From NCBI RefSeq assembly GCF_000022085.1, contig NC_011892.1, forward strand, positions 423,735-487,734: DNA of 64,000 nt, in the 5' to 3' direction. Shown in pieces: positions 20,557 to 30,215 of this stretch (positions are counted from its first letter, which is position 1; every line of letters starts with the position of its first letter). The DNA comes from Methylobacterium nodulans ORS 2060. GTDB taxonomy: Bacteria; Pseudomonadota; Alphaproteobacteria; Rhizobiales; Beijerinckiaceae. The notes under the pieces were generated by a model. The model saw only the letters and a program-made list of their open reading frames with translations. It made no database searches and had not been told where the DNA came from. The position numbers and the translations under genes were made by a program.

Positions 20557-20586
20557 CCTGCCCCACTCCCACGGGAGTGGGGCAGG
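20557..20586. terminator. Perfect 14-bp hairpin, terminator-like
   Basis: CCTGCCCCACTCCC and GGGAGTGGGGCAGG are separated by only two bases. No T run follows on either strand. It may be a transcription stop, a cruciform site or a palindromic repeat unit, and it lies right where the RTX fragment ends. Confidence 0.45.
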
Positions 20587-20764
20587 TGCCGCAGCCTTTG
20601 CCTTACTTGCGGCCGAGACAGATCGGTGTGGCATATAGTCAGAGTGGCTTGGGTTGCCGCCCGAAAGCAACGCAGGGTAGGGACAGAGGATGCTGAAGGT
20701 CGGGACCGCGGACCTCTGGGGTGTTAACATGAGTGAATTCCTCCCATCCCGTGTGGAGGAGCCC

Positions 20765-21016
20765 ATGTCCAACCACCTGTTTGCTCGGTCAGACCGGGCG
20801 ATCGAAGAGGCCCGCCGCCTCTGCGAGAACACGCTGCGGATCCGAGCGCTCGCGCAGCAAACAACTCTCGCTTCCTGCGCCATCCGTGAAGAGGTGGAGG
20901 CGTATCGGCAGGAAGTCGTGACTGACTGGTTGGCGAGGCGCAGGCTCCAGGCGCTGGCCCCGATGCCGGACACCATCATTCGCCCTCGCGCGCGTGAGGC
21001 GTTGCGGGGCGCGTAA
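20765..21016 (+). CDS. Small hypothetical helical protein (83 aa)
   Basis: ATG 20765 is preceded by GTGGAGGAG, a good ribosome site; upstream in-frame ATGs at 20690 and 20729 lack one. The product is helical and charged (SDRAIEEARRLCENTLRIRA ... VEAYRQEVVTDWLARRRLQA), with no membrane segment. Function unknown; its flanks are intergenic. Confidence 0.5.
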   Translation: MSNHLFARSDRAIEEARRLCENTLRIRALAQQTTLASCAIREEVEAYRQEVVTDWLARRRLQALAPMPDTIIRPRAREALRGA

Positions 21017-21137
21017 GGCGGCTTTATGGAACGCGAAGCAACTCCTCCGGACAGGGTTCGCAAGATTTCGCGCAGGCCTTCCCGGCCGCCAGTCGAAGGC
21101 CAGCCTACCGGCCTCCGGCGGCGCTTCGCGGCGGTAG

Positions 21138-21677
21138 CTAGTCTGACGTGATCTTTGCAGTCCAAAGGGGCTTGGAGGCCGCCTTTGCTCTCGTGCTGGC
21201 TTGACCCTGCCTGAGCATAGCCCATCCGCCGATCAGCATCGCAGCGCCCCAGAGCAAGAAGCCTCCATCCCAGTAGATCCATGTCTCGCGCGGGACCGTC
21301 TGGTTCACCTGGTGAGGACCACGCAGGTGATGATCGACCGTGCCCTCCACGAGGTTGAAGATCCCGAAGCCCATCAGGATCCCACCCGGGAGGAGAAGCC
21401 CCGACCAGCGGATGTGGTTCTGCCGGGCGTCGCGCCACAGGATGAACAGGCCGGCCCATGTGACGAGAGACGTGCTGGCGTGAAAGAGGCCGTCCCCGAG
21501 CGTGTTAGCCTTCAAGTTCCCAACCCTGTCGGCCGGGTAGCCGGCGCTTGTCAGCATGTGGGGCCCGTGCAGGATCTGGTGCCGCACGCTGCCATCGAAG
21601 AAGCCGCCGAGACCCAGCCCGAACAGAATGGCCGCCGCGGTTGGACCGCGCGAATGCCGGCTGCCGCTTCCATCCAT
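21138..21677 (-). CDS. DUF2243 family membrane protein
   Basis: ATG 21677 follows GGGAGGGG and gives 179 residues; the frame is open far upstream, but without motifs. About four hydrophobic segments are visible (AAAILFGLGLGGFFDG; LVTWAGLFILW; GLLLPGGILMGFGIFNLVEG; GGFLLWGAAMLIGGWAML). Between them are the DUF2243 hallmarks HQILHGPHML, DGLFHAS and VDHHLRGPHQVN. Function is unknown; the conserved histidines hint at metal or haem binding. Confidence 0.8.
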   Translation of the reverse strand: MDGSGSRHSRGPTAAAILFGLGLGGFFDGSVRHQILHGPHMLTSAGYPADRVGNLKANTLGDGLFHASTSLVTWAGLFILWRDARQNHIRWSGLLLPGGILMGFGIFNLVEGTVDHHLRGPHQVNQTVPRETWIYWDGGFLLWGAAMLIGGWAMLRQGQASTRAKAASKPLWTAKITSD

Positions 21678-22133
21678 GGCCCCCTCCCGACGATGGTGAC
21701 GACCTGACCTTCCTGACACCATGTGGTGCAGCAGGGGTGTTCCCGGATGCCCAATGGCGGATTTCGAGAACGGCTTCTGAAAGCGGGTACCATGTGTCAG
21801 GTCGGGCGGGACGTGCCCTGGCCGGATCGGCGCCGAGGCGCTCCGGAAGAACAAGCCTGGGCAGTATCGTGGTGTGCCGGTGTGGGAGTTCGGACGTGGC
21901 TGCGTCAGGCAAGGTGGGCCTGAAGAGCAGCAACAGGCGGGGTCATGCCGACCGGCTACGGCGATGCGGGCCCGCCCGCATGCCGCGCTGGTTCCCAATA
22001 TGACAAGCCCGGTGAAGGGGTCAGCCGCATAGCGGCTCAAAATCAGGCATACTGCATACCAAGCTTGCGCCCTCCGGCTCAAAGCGCTAAAGGTGCTTAG
22101 GGTATGCACCTTCTGAGCCGATTGGAGAACCAA
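21678..22133. other. 456-bp intergenic region upstream of the PAS gene
   Basis: No gene was recognised. A small hairpin (AGCCGCATAGCGGCT, near 22023) and a GC drop just before 22104 suggest that promoter signals for the PAS/frc block are here. Confidence 0.35.
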
Positions 22134-22526
22134 ATGGAGTTCTCTCGCTTCACCGATATCGTCCAGATTGCCTCGGCGGATGCCGTGGTCGCCGCAGGTC
22201 AGGACAGTATCATCCGCCTCGAGAATCCGGGTGCTGTAGGAATCTTCGGCTACAGCGAGGCAGAAGTAGTCGGGCACTCACTCGACATTGTTACGCTAGA
22301 GCGACCGGGGGTCAGCCGCCGGGAGAGCTTTCACCTCACGATGACAACGCGAGAGAGCCGTTACGGTGAGGGCGCGCACCTGCCGGTTCCGGACCTCTGC
22401 AAGGGCCGCCGGCAAATCTCCCTCGAAGTCCGCACCACCTCTAAGCCGCCATGGGGACTGCTTGGCGGCACCGGCCGGAACTGCACCGGACGTCCTGCAA
22501 CGCTAAGCGCTGAGAGCACCCGATGA
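22134..22526 (+). CDS. Short PAS-domain protein, translationally coupled to frc
   Basis: ATG 22134 (or 22104) gives about 130 residues that are nearly all one PAS fold: [54 protein letters not shown] and [10 protein letters not shown]. The tail after residue ~100 no longer follows the usual PAS pattern (RRISVEF...) and may be frameshifted, so the fold could be incomplete. There is no kinase, GGDEF or HTH output domain. The stop overlaps the frc start as ATGA (22523-22526), pointing to coupled translation. It could be a sensor adaptor for CoA-transferase expression, but this is inference. Confidence 0.6.
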   Translation: MEFSRFTDIVQIASADAVVAAGQDSIIRLENPGAVGIFGYSEAEVVGHSLDIVTLERPGVSRRESFHLTMTTRESRYGEGAHLPVPDLCKGRRQISLEVRTTSKPPWGLLGGTGRNCTGRPATLSAESTR

Positions 22527-23800
22527 CCAAGGCACTTGAAGGTGTGAGAATCCTGGACTTCACGCATGTCCAGTCCGGGCCGACCTGCACCCAGCTCCTC
22601 GCGTGGTTCGGGGCCGACGTCATCAAGATCGAACGCCCGGGCGTCGGCGACATCACCCGCACGCAATTGCAGGACGTGCCGGATGCCGACAGCCTCTACT
22701 TCACGATGCTGAACTCGAACAAGCGTTCGATCACGCTCGATACCAAGAACCGGACGGGCATGGAGGTCCTGGAGGATCTCGTCCGCGCCTGCGACGTGCT
22801 GGTCGAGAACTTCGCGCCCGGCGCGCTCGCCCGCATGGGCCTGACCTGGGAGCGCATCCAGACGCTCAACCCGCGCATGATCGTCGCCTCGGTGAAGGGC
22901 TTCGGCCCGGGGCCCTACGAGGAGTGCAAGGTCTACGAGAACGTGGCGCAATGCGCGGGCGGCGCGGCCTCCACCACCGGCTTCCGGGATGGGCTTCCGC
23001 TGGTGACCGGCGCGCAGATCGGCGACTCGGGCACCGGCCTGCACCTCGCCCTCGGCATCGTCACGGCCCTCTACCAGCGCACCCGGACCGGCCGCGGCCA
23101 GCGGGTCGACTGCGCCATGCAGGACGGCGTGCTCAATCTCTGCCGCGTGAAGCTGCGCGACCAGCAGCGCCTCGCCCATGGGCCGCTCAAGGAGTACAGC
23201 CAGTACGGCGAGGGCATTCCGTTCGGCGATGCCGTGCCGCGGGCCGGCAACGATTCCGGCGGCGGCCAGCCCGGCCGGATCCTGAAGTGCAAGGGCTGGG
23301 AGACCGACCCCAACGCCTACCTGTACTTCATCACGCAGGCCCCGGTCTGGGAGAAGATCTGCGACGTGATCGGCGAGCCGGACTGGAAGACGCACCCGGA
23401 CTATGCCAAGCCGGCCGCCCGCCTGCCCCGCCTCAACCAGATCTTCGACCGCATCGAACACTGGACGATGACGAAGACGAAGTTCGAGGCGATGGAGATC
23501 CTGAACCGGTACGACATCCCGTGCGGGCCGATCCTGTCCATGAAGGAACTGGCCGAGGAGCCCTCGCTGCGGGCGACCGGCACGGTGGTGGAGGTCGAGC
23601 ACCCGGTGCGCGGCCCCTACCTGACGGTCGGCAACCCGATCAAGCTCTCCGACAGCCCGACCGAGGTGAAGCGTTCGCCGCTGCTCGGCGAGCACACCGA
23701 CGAGGTGCTGCGCGACGTTCTCAAGTACACGGACAAGGAAATCGTGGAGATTTCCAGCTCCGGCGCGATCGGCGTGGTAAGGATGGCAGCCGCCGAGTAA
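22523..23800 (+). CDS. frc: Formyl-CoA:oxalate CoA-transferase (class III CoA-transferase)
   Basis: The 425 residues match the length of Frc (about 428). The start has [20 protein letters not shown] and [13 protein letters not shown], followed by [13 protein letters not shown]. The catalytic aspartate is D168 in [19 protein letters not shown], and a glycine loop (SGGGQPG) sits near residue 250. These are the features that mark Frc within the CaiB/BaiF family. The enzyme moves CoA from formyl-CoA (or succinyl-CoA) to oxalate in the cytoplasm. In methylotrophs it serves oxalate assimilation or detoxification. The next step enzymes (oxalyl-CoA decarboxylase or reductase) are not in this window. 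A CoA-ligase gene follows. Confidence 0.9.
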   Translation: MTKALEGVRILDFTHVQSGPTCTQLLAWFGADVIKIERPGVGDITRTQLQDVPDADSLYFTMLNSNKRSITLDTKNRTGMEVLEDLVRACDVLVENFAPGALARMGLTWERIQTLNPRMIVASVKGFGPGPYEECKVYENVAQCAGGAASTTGFRDGLPLVTGAQIGDSGTGLHLALGIVTALYQRTRTGRGQRVDCAMQDGVLNLCRVKLRDQQRLAHGPLKEYSQYGEGIPFGDAVPRAGNDSGGGQPGRILKCKGWETDPNAYLYFITQAPVWEKICDVIGEPDWKTHPDYAKPAARLPRLNQIFDRIEHWTMTKTKFEAMEILNRYDIPCGPILSMKELAEEPSLRATGTVVEVEHPVRGPYLTVGNPIKLSDSPTEVKRSPLLGEHTDEVLRDVLKYTDKEIVEISSSGAIGVVRMAAAE

Positions 23801-23968
23801 CAACAGCAACACCAACGGCACCATTTCTCTGCTCAGAGCGCCCGCCTGTGCGGAAGATGACCCGCATTGCCTGGACGATGATGCGGTGATGGACGTCAGA
23901 TGTATCGGTATTTGGCCCAAAACAAGAGGCCGAGATCTCGGCACGATTGCGATACAGGAGGAACGACG

Positions 23969-26137
23969 ATGGCCCTTGTAGCTCGGAAGCACCCGACACC
24001 GCACGTGTACGCTAACGGCCACGCCGAAGTCCGCGCTATCTTGGATCGTGTGAAGGCGGAAAGCCGCGATTCGCTCACTGCCCCCGAAGGTCGCCTCGTC
24101 TGCGACGCCTATGGCATTCCGGTGCCGAAGGAGGCTGTCGCGACCTCGGCCGAAGCCGCAGTGCAGGCTGCGGAGGAAATGGGCTTCCCCGTCGTCCTCA
24201 AGATCGTCTCGCCCGACATCCTGCATAAGACCGAAGCCGGCGGCGTCATCGTGGGCGTCTCGTCCGCGCAGGCCGTGGCCGACGGCTACAAGACCATCCT
24301 GGCGAACGCAAAGCGCTACAAAGCCGACGCACGCATTGATGGCGTGCAGATTCAGCAGATGCTGAAGGGCGGCACCGAGGTCATCATTGGCGCGGTCACG
24401 GACGGATCCTTCGGCAAGCTCGTCGCTTTCGGCCTCGGCGGTATACTGGTTGAGGCGCTGAAGGACATCACCTTCCGGCTCGCGCCCGCCACTCGTGAGG
24501 ACGCCCTTTCGATGCTCGACGGCATTCAAGCCGCCGAAATGCTGAAAGGCGTTCGCGGCTCCGAACCCGTCGACCGCGCGGCGCTGGTCGATGTCATTGT
24601 CAAGGTCTCGCAACTCGTTACAGACTTTCCCGAGATCTCGGAGCTCGACCTCAACCCGGTCTTCGCCTCAGCGCGCGGTGCGACTGCCGCGGACGTACGC
24701 ATCGTCATGGATTTTTCGGAGAAGCCCAAGTCTCAGACGCGGTCGCAAGATGAGATCGTAGCCGGGATGAACCGCATCATGCGCCCGGAAACAGTGGCGG
24801 TGATCGGCGCCTCGGCCGAGGATGGCAAGATCGGCAATTCCGTGATGAAGAACCTCATCAGTGGCGGCTATAAGGGCACGATCTATCCAATTCACCCAAA
24901 GGCCGACACGATCCTGGGCCTGAAGGCCTACAGGTCGGTGAGGGACGTGCCGGGCCCCATCGACGTAGCCGTCTTCGCGATCCCTGCCCAGTTCGTGGCC
25001 GCGGCGCTCACGGAATGCGGCGAGAAGGGTGTGGCGGGCGCGGTCCTCATCCCGTCAGGGTTTGCCGAGACCGGCAACGAGGCGGGTCAGCAGGAGATCC
25101 AGGAGATCGGGCGCCGCTACAACATCCGCCTAATGGGGCCGAATATCTACGGCTTCTACTACATGGCGAAAAATCTCTGCGCGACCTTCTGCACGCCCTT
25201 CGACGTGCAGGGCCAGGCGGCACTGTCGTCTCAATCCGGCGGCATCGGCATGGCCATCATCGGCTTCTCGCGCTCGACCAAGATGGGCGTCTCGGCGATC
25301 GTCGGCCTCGGTAACAAGTCCGATATCGACGAGGACGACCTGCTCGCCTTCTTCGAGCAGGACGACTCGACCAAAGTCATCGCTCAGCACTGCGAGGATC
25401 TGAAGGATGGCCGCAGCTTTGCCGAGGTCGCGCGTCGTGTCTCGAAGAAGAAACCCGTTATCGTGCTGAAGGCCGGCCGCACCTCGGCGGGTGCGAAGGC
25501 GGCGAGTTCCCACACAGGAGCGCTAGCCGGTAACGACAAGATCTACGAGGACGTGTTCAAGCAGTGCGGCGTCATCCGGGCCCGCTCGCTTCGCCAGCTT
25601 CTCGAATTCGCCCGTGGCGTGCCGGTGCTGCCGACCCCGAAAGGCGAGAACGTGGTCATCATCACGGGCGCGGGCGGCTCCGGCGTGCTCCTGTCCGATG
25701 CGGTCGTCGACAACGGCCTGTCGCTGATGACGATGCCCGAGGATCTCGATGCTGCGTTTCGGAAATTCATCCCGCCCTTCGGAGCGGCTGGCAACCCCGT
25801 CGACATCACGGGCGGCGAGCCGCCGGTTACCTACAAGAACACTATCCGCCTCGGGCTTGAGGACGAGCGCATTCATGCGCTCATTCTGGGCTACTGGCAC
25901 ACCATCATCACGCCGCCGATGGTGTTTGCTAAGAATGTCGTGGACGTCCGCGATGAGATGCGCGCCAAGGGCATAGAGAAGCCGATCGTTGCCTCGCTCG
26001 CCGGAGACGTGCAGGTCGAGGAGGCCTCACAGTACCTCTATGACCACGGTATCCCGTCCTATCCCTACTCCACCGAGTTGCCCGTCGAGGTGTTAGGGGC
26101 GAAGTACAGGTGGGCGCGCGGCGCAGGCCTGCTCTAG
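23969..26137 (+). CDS. ADP-forming acyl-CoA synthetase (acetate--CoA ligase family), fused subunits
   Basis: ATG 23969 follows ACAGGAGGAACGACG and gives 722 residues. The ATP-grasp part comes first (about 25-240: FPVVLKIVSPDILHKTEAGG, QMLKGGTEVIIG). A CoA-binding Rossmann domain follows (MRPETVAVIGASAEDGKIGN). Then comes the ligase domain with SQSGGIGMAI and the phospho-histidine motif KAASSHTGALAGNDK. This beta-then-alpha order is known from NDP-forming acyl-CoA synthetases. The reaction is acid + CoA + ATP to acyl-CoA + ADP + Pi, reversible. It lies 168 bp after frc on the same strand and probably supplies or drains the acyl-CoA used there, but its acid substrate is not readable from sequence. 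Confidence 0.85.
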   Translation: MALVARKHPTPHVYANGHAEVRAILDRVKAESRDSLTAPEGRLVCDAYGIPVPKEAVATSAEAAVQAAEEMGFPVVLKIVSPDILHKTEAGGVIVGVSSAQAVADGYKTILANAKRYKADARIDGVQIQQMLKGGTEVIIGAVTDGSFGKLVAFGLGGILVEALKDITFRLAPATREDALSMLDGIQAAEMLKGVRGSEPVDRAALVDVIVKVSQLVTDFPEISELDLNPVFASARGATAADVRIVMDFSEKPKSQTRSQDEIVAGMNRIMRPETVAVIGASAEDGKIGNSVMKNLISGGYKGTIYPIHPKADTILGLKAYRSVRDVPGPIDVAVFAIPAQFVAAALTECGEKGVAGAVLIPSGFAETGNEAGQQEIQEIGRRYNIRLMGPNIYGFYYMAKNLCATFCTPFDVQGQAALSSQSGGIGMAIIGFSRSTKMGVSAIVGLGNKSDIDEDDLLAFFEQDDSTKVIAQHCEDLKDGRSFAEVARRVSKKKPVIVLKAGRTSAGAKAASSHTGALAGNDKIYEDVFKQCGVIRARSLRQLLEFARGVPVLPTPKGENVVIITGAGGSGVLLSDAVVDNGLSLMTMPEDLDAAFRKFIPPFGAAGNPVDITGGEPPVTYKNTIRLGLEDERIHALILGYWHTIITPPMVFAKNVVDVRDEMRAKGIEKPIVASLAGDVQVEEASQYLYDHGIPSYPYSTELPVEVLGAKYRWARGAGLL

Positions 26138-26239
26138 AGCATTTTCCGACCGACGAAGTGGATACCGGTTCGTCGCAGAAAATGCGGCACAATCAAACAC
26201 CTGGAGCAGGATCCGTCCCAACGTGAACGGATCCTGCTC
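26131..26239. repeat. Interspersed palindromic element plus hairpin, after the CoA ligase
   Basis: A dyad GCATTTT...AAAATGC encloses CGACGAA...TTCGTCG around the core GAAGTGGATACCGGTTC (26155-26171); the same core is at 36827-36843. It is followed by a separate perfect 13-bp hairpin, GAGCAGGATCCGT / ACGGATCCTGCTC (26204-26239). This core is typical of repeat families scattered in Rhizobiales genomes. The location just past the stop codon suits a transcription end. Confidence 0.7.
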
Positions 26240-26312
26240 TAGAGCCAATTCGGGTTGCGCGGAGTCGGGTGATTGGCTCCCGAGGAGCTGATGGTGAGCG
26301 GGAGAACTCACG

Positions 26313-26953
26313 ATGGCAGCCTCTCTCTCAGCCGACCTGCGTCGCCGGATCGTGCCTGCGTGCAGGCGGGTAGTTCGCGCCGTGCCGCCGCGCGGTTTGC
26401 GGTCAGCCCCGCCAGTGCGGTGCGCCTGATGCCGCGTGTGGCTGAGACTGGAAGCGTTGAGCCCGGCCAGAGCGGCGGCCATCGCCGCTCGCCGTTGGAG
26501 GCGCACGAGCAGATCCTGCGGGCGCTTCTGGCCGAGACGAGGCCCATCACGCGTCGAGCATCCGGCAGGAACTGCAGACCCGTCTTGGCTTAGTGGTCGG
26601 GCTCACCGCCGCTCCTGCGGCCGTGAACCGGCTGGGGCTGCGTCACACAACAAGTCCTGCGCGCCGCCGAGCAGGACCGGCCTGACGTCGCGCGCCATCG
26701 GCACCGCTTTCGCGTCTGGCAGCGCTTCATGGACTTGGCTCGCTTCGTGTTCCTGGACGAGACCGCCGCTTCCACCATGATGACCCGTCGGTCGGGCTGG
26801 GCGCCGGTGGGGCAGCGCCTGATCGCGGCTGCTCCTTCGGGCATTGGCACACCACCACCGGCGTGGCGGGCCGGCGCCAGAGCGGGATCTGGTGCCGCAC
26901 CTGATCTCCGACCCGATGACCCGGTCGGCGTTCCTGATCTACGTCCAAGATGA
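26313..26953 (+). pseudogene. IS630-family transposase, multiply frameshifted
   Basis: ATG 26313 begins MAASLSADLRRRIV, the usual IS630 start. The reading then hops between frames: SSRRAAARFAVSPASAVRLM, HRRSPLEAHEQILRALLAET, then AEQDRPDVARHRHRFRVWQR and the first catalytic Asp in FVFLDETAASTMMTRRSGWA, followed by PVGQRLIAAAP. The second Asp/Glu part is lost, and the copy ends where an IS481 end begins (26957). Confidence 0.75.
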
Positions 26954-26956
26954 CGC

Positions 26957-26979
26957 TAAGGAGATTTCGCATCCAGACA
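26957..26979. mobile_element. Solo right end of the 3403-type IS481 element
   Basis: AAGGAGATTTCGCATCCAGA plus CA matches 4467-4489 at nearly every base. It directly follows the truncated IS630 gene, so an IS481 copy once sat or recombined here. Confidence 0.6.
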
Positions 26980-27082
26980 CCGCGAATTGGCAACGCCATT
27001 CATGCGTGAGCGCTCAGATCTGACATTTGTTGCCGACAGTGGCGTCTTCAGGCCGGTAAGAAACGACAATCGGAGGGGCGCC

Positions 27083-27295
27083 ATGCAGAAGTTGGTATAC
27101 AATATTCGTGAGGGGCGTAAGGGCTGGGACGTCTACGTTTCACATACGGGCAAACCCGTTGTGCTGAACGGACGCCCGCAGACAGGGCTGCCTCTTGAGA
27201 CTGCCGCGCGGCTCGCCGCGTCGCTGGAGATCATGGACTTCCTCCACGCCGAGAGCGCCCGTTGGGTGATCACCGATCGTCCCATCATCCACTAA
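27083..27295 (+). CDS. Small hypothetical protein (70 aa)
   Basis: ATG 27083 is preceded by CGGAGGGGCGCC. The product (MQKLVYNIREGRKGWDVYVS, then TGLPLETAARLAASLEIMDF, ending ITDRPIIH) has alternating strands and one helix, and GC is lower than in the neighbours. It resembles the many short orphan proteins of Methylobacterium plasmids. No function can be given. Confidence 0.55.
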   Translation: MQKLVYNIREGRKGWDVYVSHTGKPVVLNGRPQTGLPLETAARLAASLEIMDFLHAESARWVITDRPIIH

Positions 27296-27604
27296 GGAGG
27301 CGGCGAGGCGGGCGAGCACAGGCTGCACCAGCGTCGGCGTCCAGGACTTCAAGCCTTGCCCTTCAGGCTTCCACCATCCGCTTGGCCGCAGCGGCGCCGA
27401 ACATTTGCGGGAGACGATGGCGAAGGGCGAGAGCACATACACTTCTGCGCGCACTTCTACGCACCGGCCATCTTGGGAATCATCCTACTATGCTGTCCAG
27501 GCGAAGCGCCGTTTTCACGCAGCCTCGACTCATTGAGCGTCGGGATACCGGCGGCGAAGGCCCTCAACGGTAACACGCCGTGGCCCTTCGCCTGATCCGT
27601 CAGC
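27296..27604. other. 309-bp stretch without a recognised gene
   Basis: This lies between the small plus-strand gene and the end of the phosphoketolase gene. A minus-strand snippet (GLKSWTPTLVQPVLARLA) looks protein-like but has no continuation. Confidence 0.35.
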
Positions 27605-30106
27605 TCATGGACTGCCAGCCGGCTTCGTGCTCCCCCCGGTCCGCCCCATGGTTGCGCGGGCGCCCGCCTCGTCCGGCTTCACCATGCCCGGCTGCGGCCA
27701 GCGCCAGTCCCGGATCTCCGGCAGGTCCTCGCCGGTCCGACAGACATGCGCGCGATGGACGGCGAGCCGCTCCTGCAGCATGCGCTCGGCGCGGTCCGCC
27801 CGGGCGCCGAGGCGCGGCACCCGACGCAAGGCTGCGATCGCGAGATGGTGACGGTCGAGACGGTTCATCACAGCCATGTCGAAGGGCGTCGTCGTCGTGC
27901 CCTCCTCCATGAAACCGTGCACATGCAGGTTCGCGTGGTTGGTGCGCCGGTAGGTCAGCCGATGGATCAGCCAGGGATAACCGTGATAGGCGAACACCAC
28001 CGGGCGGTCCCGCGTGAACAGGCCGTCGAAGGTCGCATCGTCGAGCCCGTGCGGGTGGAGGTCGGGCGAGGGCAGCGTCATCAGGTCGACGACGTTCACC
28101 ACCCGCACCCGTAGATCGGGAACGACCCGGCGCAGCCAGTCCACCGCTGCCAGGGTCTCCATCGTGGGCACGTCGCCCGCGCAGGCCATCACCACGTCGG
28201 GCTCGCCCTCCCCTTCGGACGAGGCCCAGTCCCAGACGCCGATGCCCGCCTCGCAATGGCGCAAAGCTGCGTCGAGAGCGAGCCATTGGGGCGCGGGCTG
28301 CTTGCCGGCCACGACCACGTTGATGCGGTCATGCGTGCCCAGGCAGTGATTCATCACCCACAGCAGGCAATTGGCGTCCGGCGGCAGGTAGACCCGAGCC
28401 GTGTCGCCGCGCTTGTTGGCGATGAAGTCGATGAAGCCGGGATCCTGATGGCTGAATCCGTTGTGGTCCTGGCGCCAGACATGGGAGGACAGCAGGAGGT
28501 TCAGCGACGGGACCGGCCGGCGCCAGGGCAGCGCGCGGGAGGATTTGAGCCACTTGGCGTGCTGGCTCACCATCGAGTCGACCACGTGGATGAAGGCCTC
28601 GTAGCTCGCGAACAGGCCGTGGCGGCCGGTCAGCAGGTAGCCTTCGAGCCAGCCCTCGCAGAGCTGCTCGCTCAAGATCTCCATGACCCGCCCGGACCGG
28701 GCGAGATGGTCGTCGCCCGGCAGGATCTCCTCCTGCCAGACCCGGTTCGTCACGGACAGAACGGCGTCGAGGCGGTTCGAGGCGGTCTCGTCGGGACCCA
28801 TGATCCGGAAGTTCCGGCTCGCGGCGTTGAGGGTGACGACATCGCGCAGATAGGCGCCGAGCACCCGCGTCGCCTCGGCCGTGGCGGCCCCGGGCGCCTC
28901 GACCGCGACCGCGTGAGCGGCGATGGGGGGCCGGCGGAGCGGCTGGGCGTGGCGCCCGCCATTCGCCTGCGGGTTGGCGGAGAGCCGCCGCTCGCCCGCC
29001 GGCGCCAGGGCGGCCAGGTCCGGCATAAGACGTCCCGCGGCGTCGAACAGGGTCTCGGGATGGTAGGAGCGCATCCAGCGCTCGAGGATCGCCAGGTGCT
29101 CCGGGTTGTCGCGCATGGCGGCCACTGGAACCTGATGCGAGCGCCACGTCCCCTCGACGGGCAGGCCGCCGACGACCTTCGGGCCGGTCCAGCCTTTCGG
29201 GCTGCGCAGCACGATCATGGGCCAGCGCGGCCGCTCGCAGCCGGCCTCGCGCCGGATTTGCGCGATGCGGTCGAGCGCGCGGTCGAGCGCCGCCGCCATC
29301 GCCTGATGCATCGGCGCCGTCTCCTCGCCGGCGACGACGATTGGATCGTAGCCGTAGCCGACGAGCAGGCTCGTCAGCTCAGCCCCGGGCATGCGTGCCA
29401 GGATCGTCGGATTGGCGATCTTGTAGCCGTTGAGATGGAGGATCGGCAGGACAGTGCCGTCCGTCCGCGGGTCGAGGAACTTCGCCGAGTGCCAGGAGGC
29501 GGCGAGCGCCCCCGTCTCGGCCTCGCCGTCGCCCACCACGCAGGCGACGATCAGGTCCGGATTGTCCAGGGCGGCCCCGAAGGCATGGGCGAGCGAGTAG
29601 CCGAGCTCTCCGCCCTCGTGGATCGAGCCGGGCAGTTCGGGCGAGGCGTGGCTCGGAATCCCGCCCGGGAACGAGAACTGGCGGAAGAGCCGGCGCATTC
29701 CCTCCGCGTCCGGCGCGACGTCGGGGTAGACCTCGCTGTAGGTTCCTTCGAGATAGGCGTTGGCGACAAGCCCCGGCGCCCCGTGGCCCGGCCCCCAGAC
29801 CGCGATCATGTCGAGGTCGCGCCGCCGGATCACCCGGTTCAGGTGGGCGTAGATGAAGTTGAGGCCGGGCGTGGTGCCCCAATGGCCGAGCAGCCGCGGC
29901 TTGACATGCGCGGGGGCGAGCGGCTCGCGCAGGAGCGGGTTGTCGAGAAGGTAGATCTGACCGACCGACAGGTAGTTCGCGGCCCGCCAATAGGCATCGA
30001 GGCCCACCAGCTCCTGGGGGCCGAGCGGACCCGGCACGAAGTCGTCGCGCGCATCCGGCTGCGCGGGGTGCGCATCGTTCCGAGGCGATCCTGTCAGGAC
30101 TGTCAT
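27605..30106 (-). CDS. xfp: Xylulose-5-phosphate/fructose-6-phosphate phosphoketolase
   Basis: ATG 30106 is preceded on its strand by GTGGAGGACGAC, a strong site, and gives 833 residues, close to the family's ~800. Thiamine-diphosphate-enzyme marks are clear: the N-terminal [19 protein letters not shown], the GPGHGAPG and [20 protein letters not shown] blocks, and the cofactor motif [20 protein letters not shown]. Later come [23 protein letters not shown] [18 protein letters not shown] and the C-terminal [13 protein letters not shown]. The enzyme splits xylulose 5-phosphate or fructose 6-phosphate with phosphate to acetyl phosphate plus an aldose phosphate. It lies 109 bp downstream of the universal stress gene on the same strand, probably in one operon. 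Confidence 0.95.
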   Translation of the reverse strand: MTVLTGSPRNDAHPAQPDARDDFVPGPLGPQELVGLDAYWRAANYLSVGQIYLLDNPLLREPLAPAHVKPRLLGHWGTTPGLNFIYAHLNRVIRRRDLDMIAVWGPGHGAPGLVANAYLEGTYSEVYPDVAPDAEGMRRLFRQFSFPGGIPSHASPELPGSIHEGGELGYSLAHAFGAALDNPDLIVACVVGDGEAETGALAASWHSAKFLDPRTDGTVLPILHLNGYKIANPTILARMPGAELTSLLVGYGYDPIVVAGEETAPMHQAMAAALDRALDRIAQIRREAGCERPRWPMIVLRSPKGWTGPKVVGGLPVEGTWRSHQVPVAAMRDNPEHLAILERWMRSYHPETLFDAAGRLMPDLAALAPAGERRLSANPQANGGRHAQPLRRPPIAAHAVAVEAPGAATAEATRVLGAYLRDVVTLNAASRNFRIMGPDETASNRLDAVLSVTNRVWQEEILPGDDHLARSGRVMEILSEQLCEGWLEGYLLTGRHGLFASYEAFIHVVDSMVSQHAKWLKSSRALPWRRPVPSLNLLLSSHVWRQDHNGFSHQDPGFIDFIANKRGDTARVYLPPDANCLLWVMNHCLGTHDRINVVVAGKQPAPQWLALDAALRHCEAGIGVWDWASSEGEGEPDVVMACAGDVPTMETLAAVDWLRRVVPDLRVRVVNVVDLMTLPSPDLHPHGLDDATFDGLFTRDRPVVFAYHGYPWLIHRLTYRRTNHANLHVHGFMEEGTTTTPFDMAVMNRLDRHHLAIAALRRVPRLGARADRAERMLQERLAVHRAHVCRTGEDLPEIRDWRWPQPGMVKPDEAGARATMGRTGGSTKPAGSP

Positions 30107-30215
30107 GTCGTCCTCCACCACACCGGCCGGCAAATGTCGCGCGGCCTCAGCCGGAAGTTTTATGGTCGGGACGGCTTCCGTCTTGATGGATCACCGTCCG
30201 CGGCGATCGGGCACC

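Noticed and set aside
20467..21459. 330-codon minus-strand frame
   Set aside because: No motif, biased composition, and it covers a better supported small plus-strand gene.
22361..24613. 750-codon open frame on the minus strand
   Set aside because: It is the antisense of frc and the CoA ligase; its composition (Asp/Arg/His/Leu rich) is typical of high-GC shadow frames and no motif is present.
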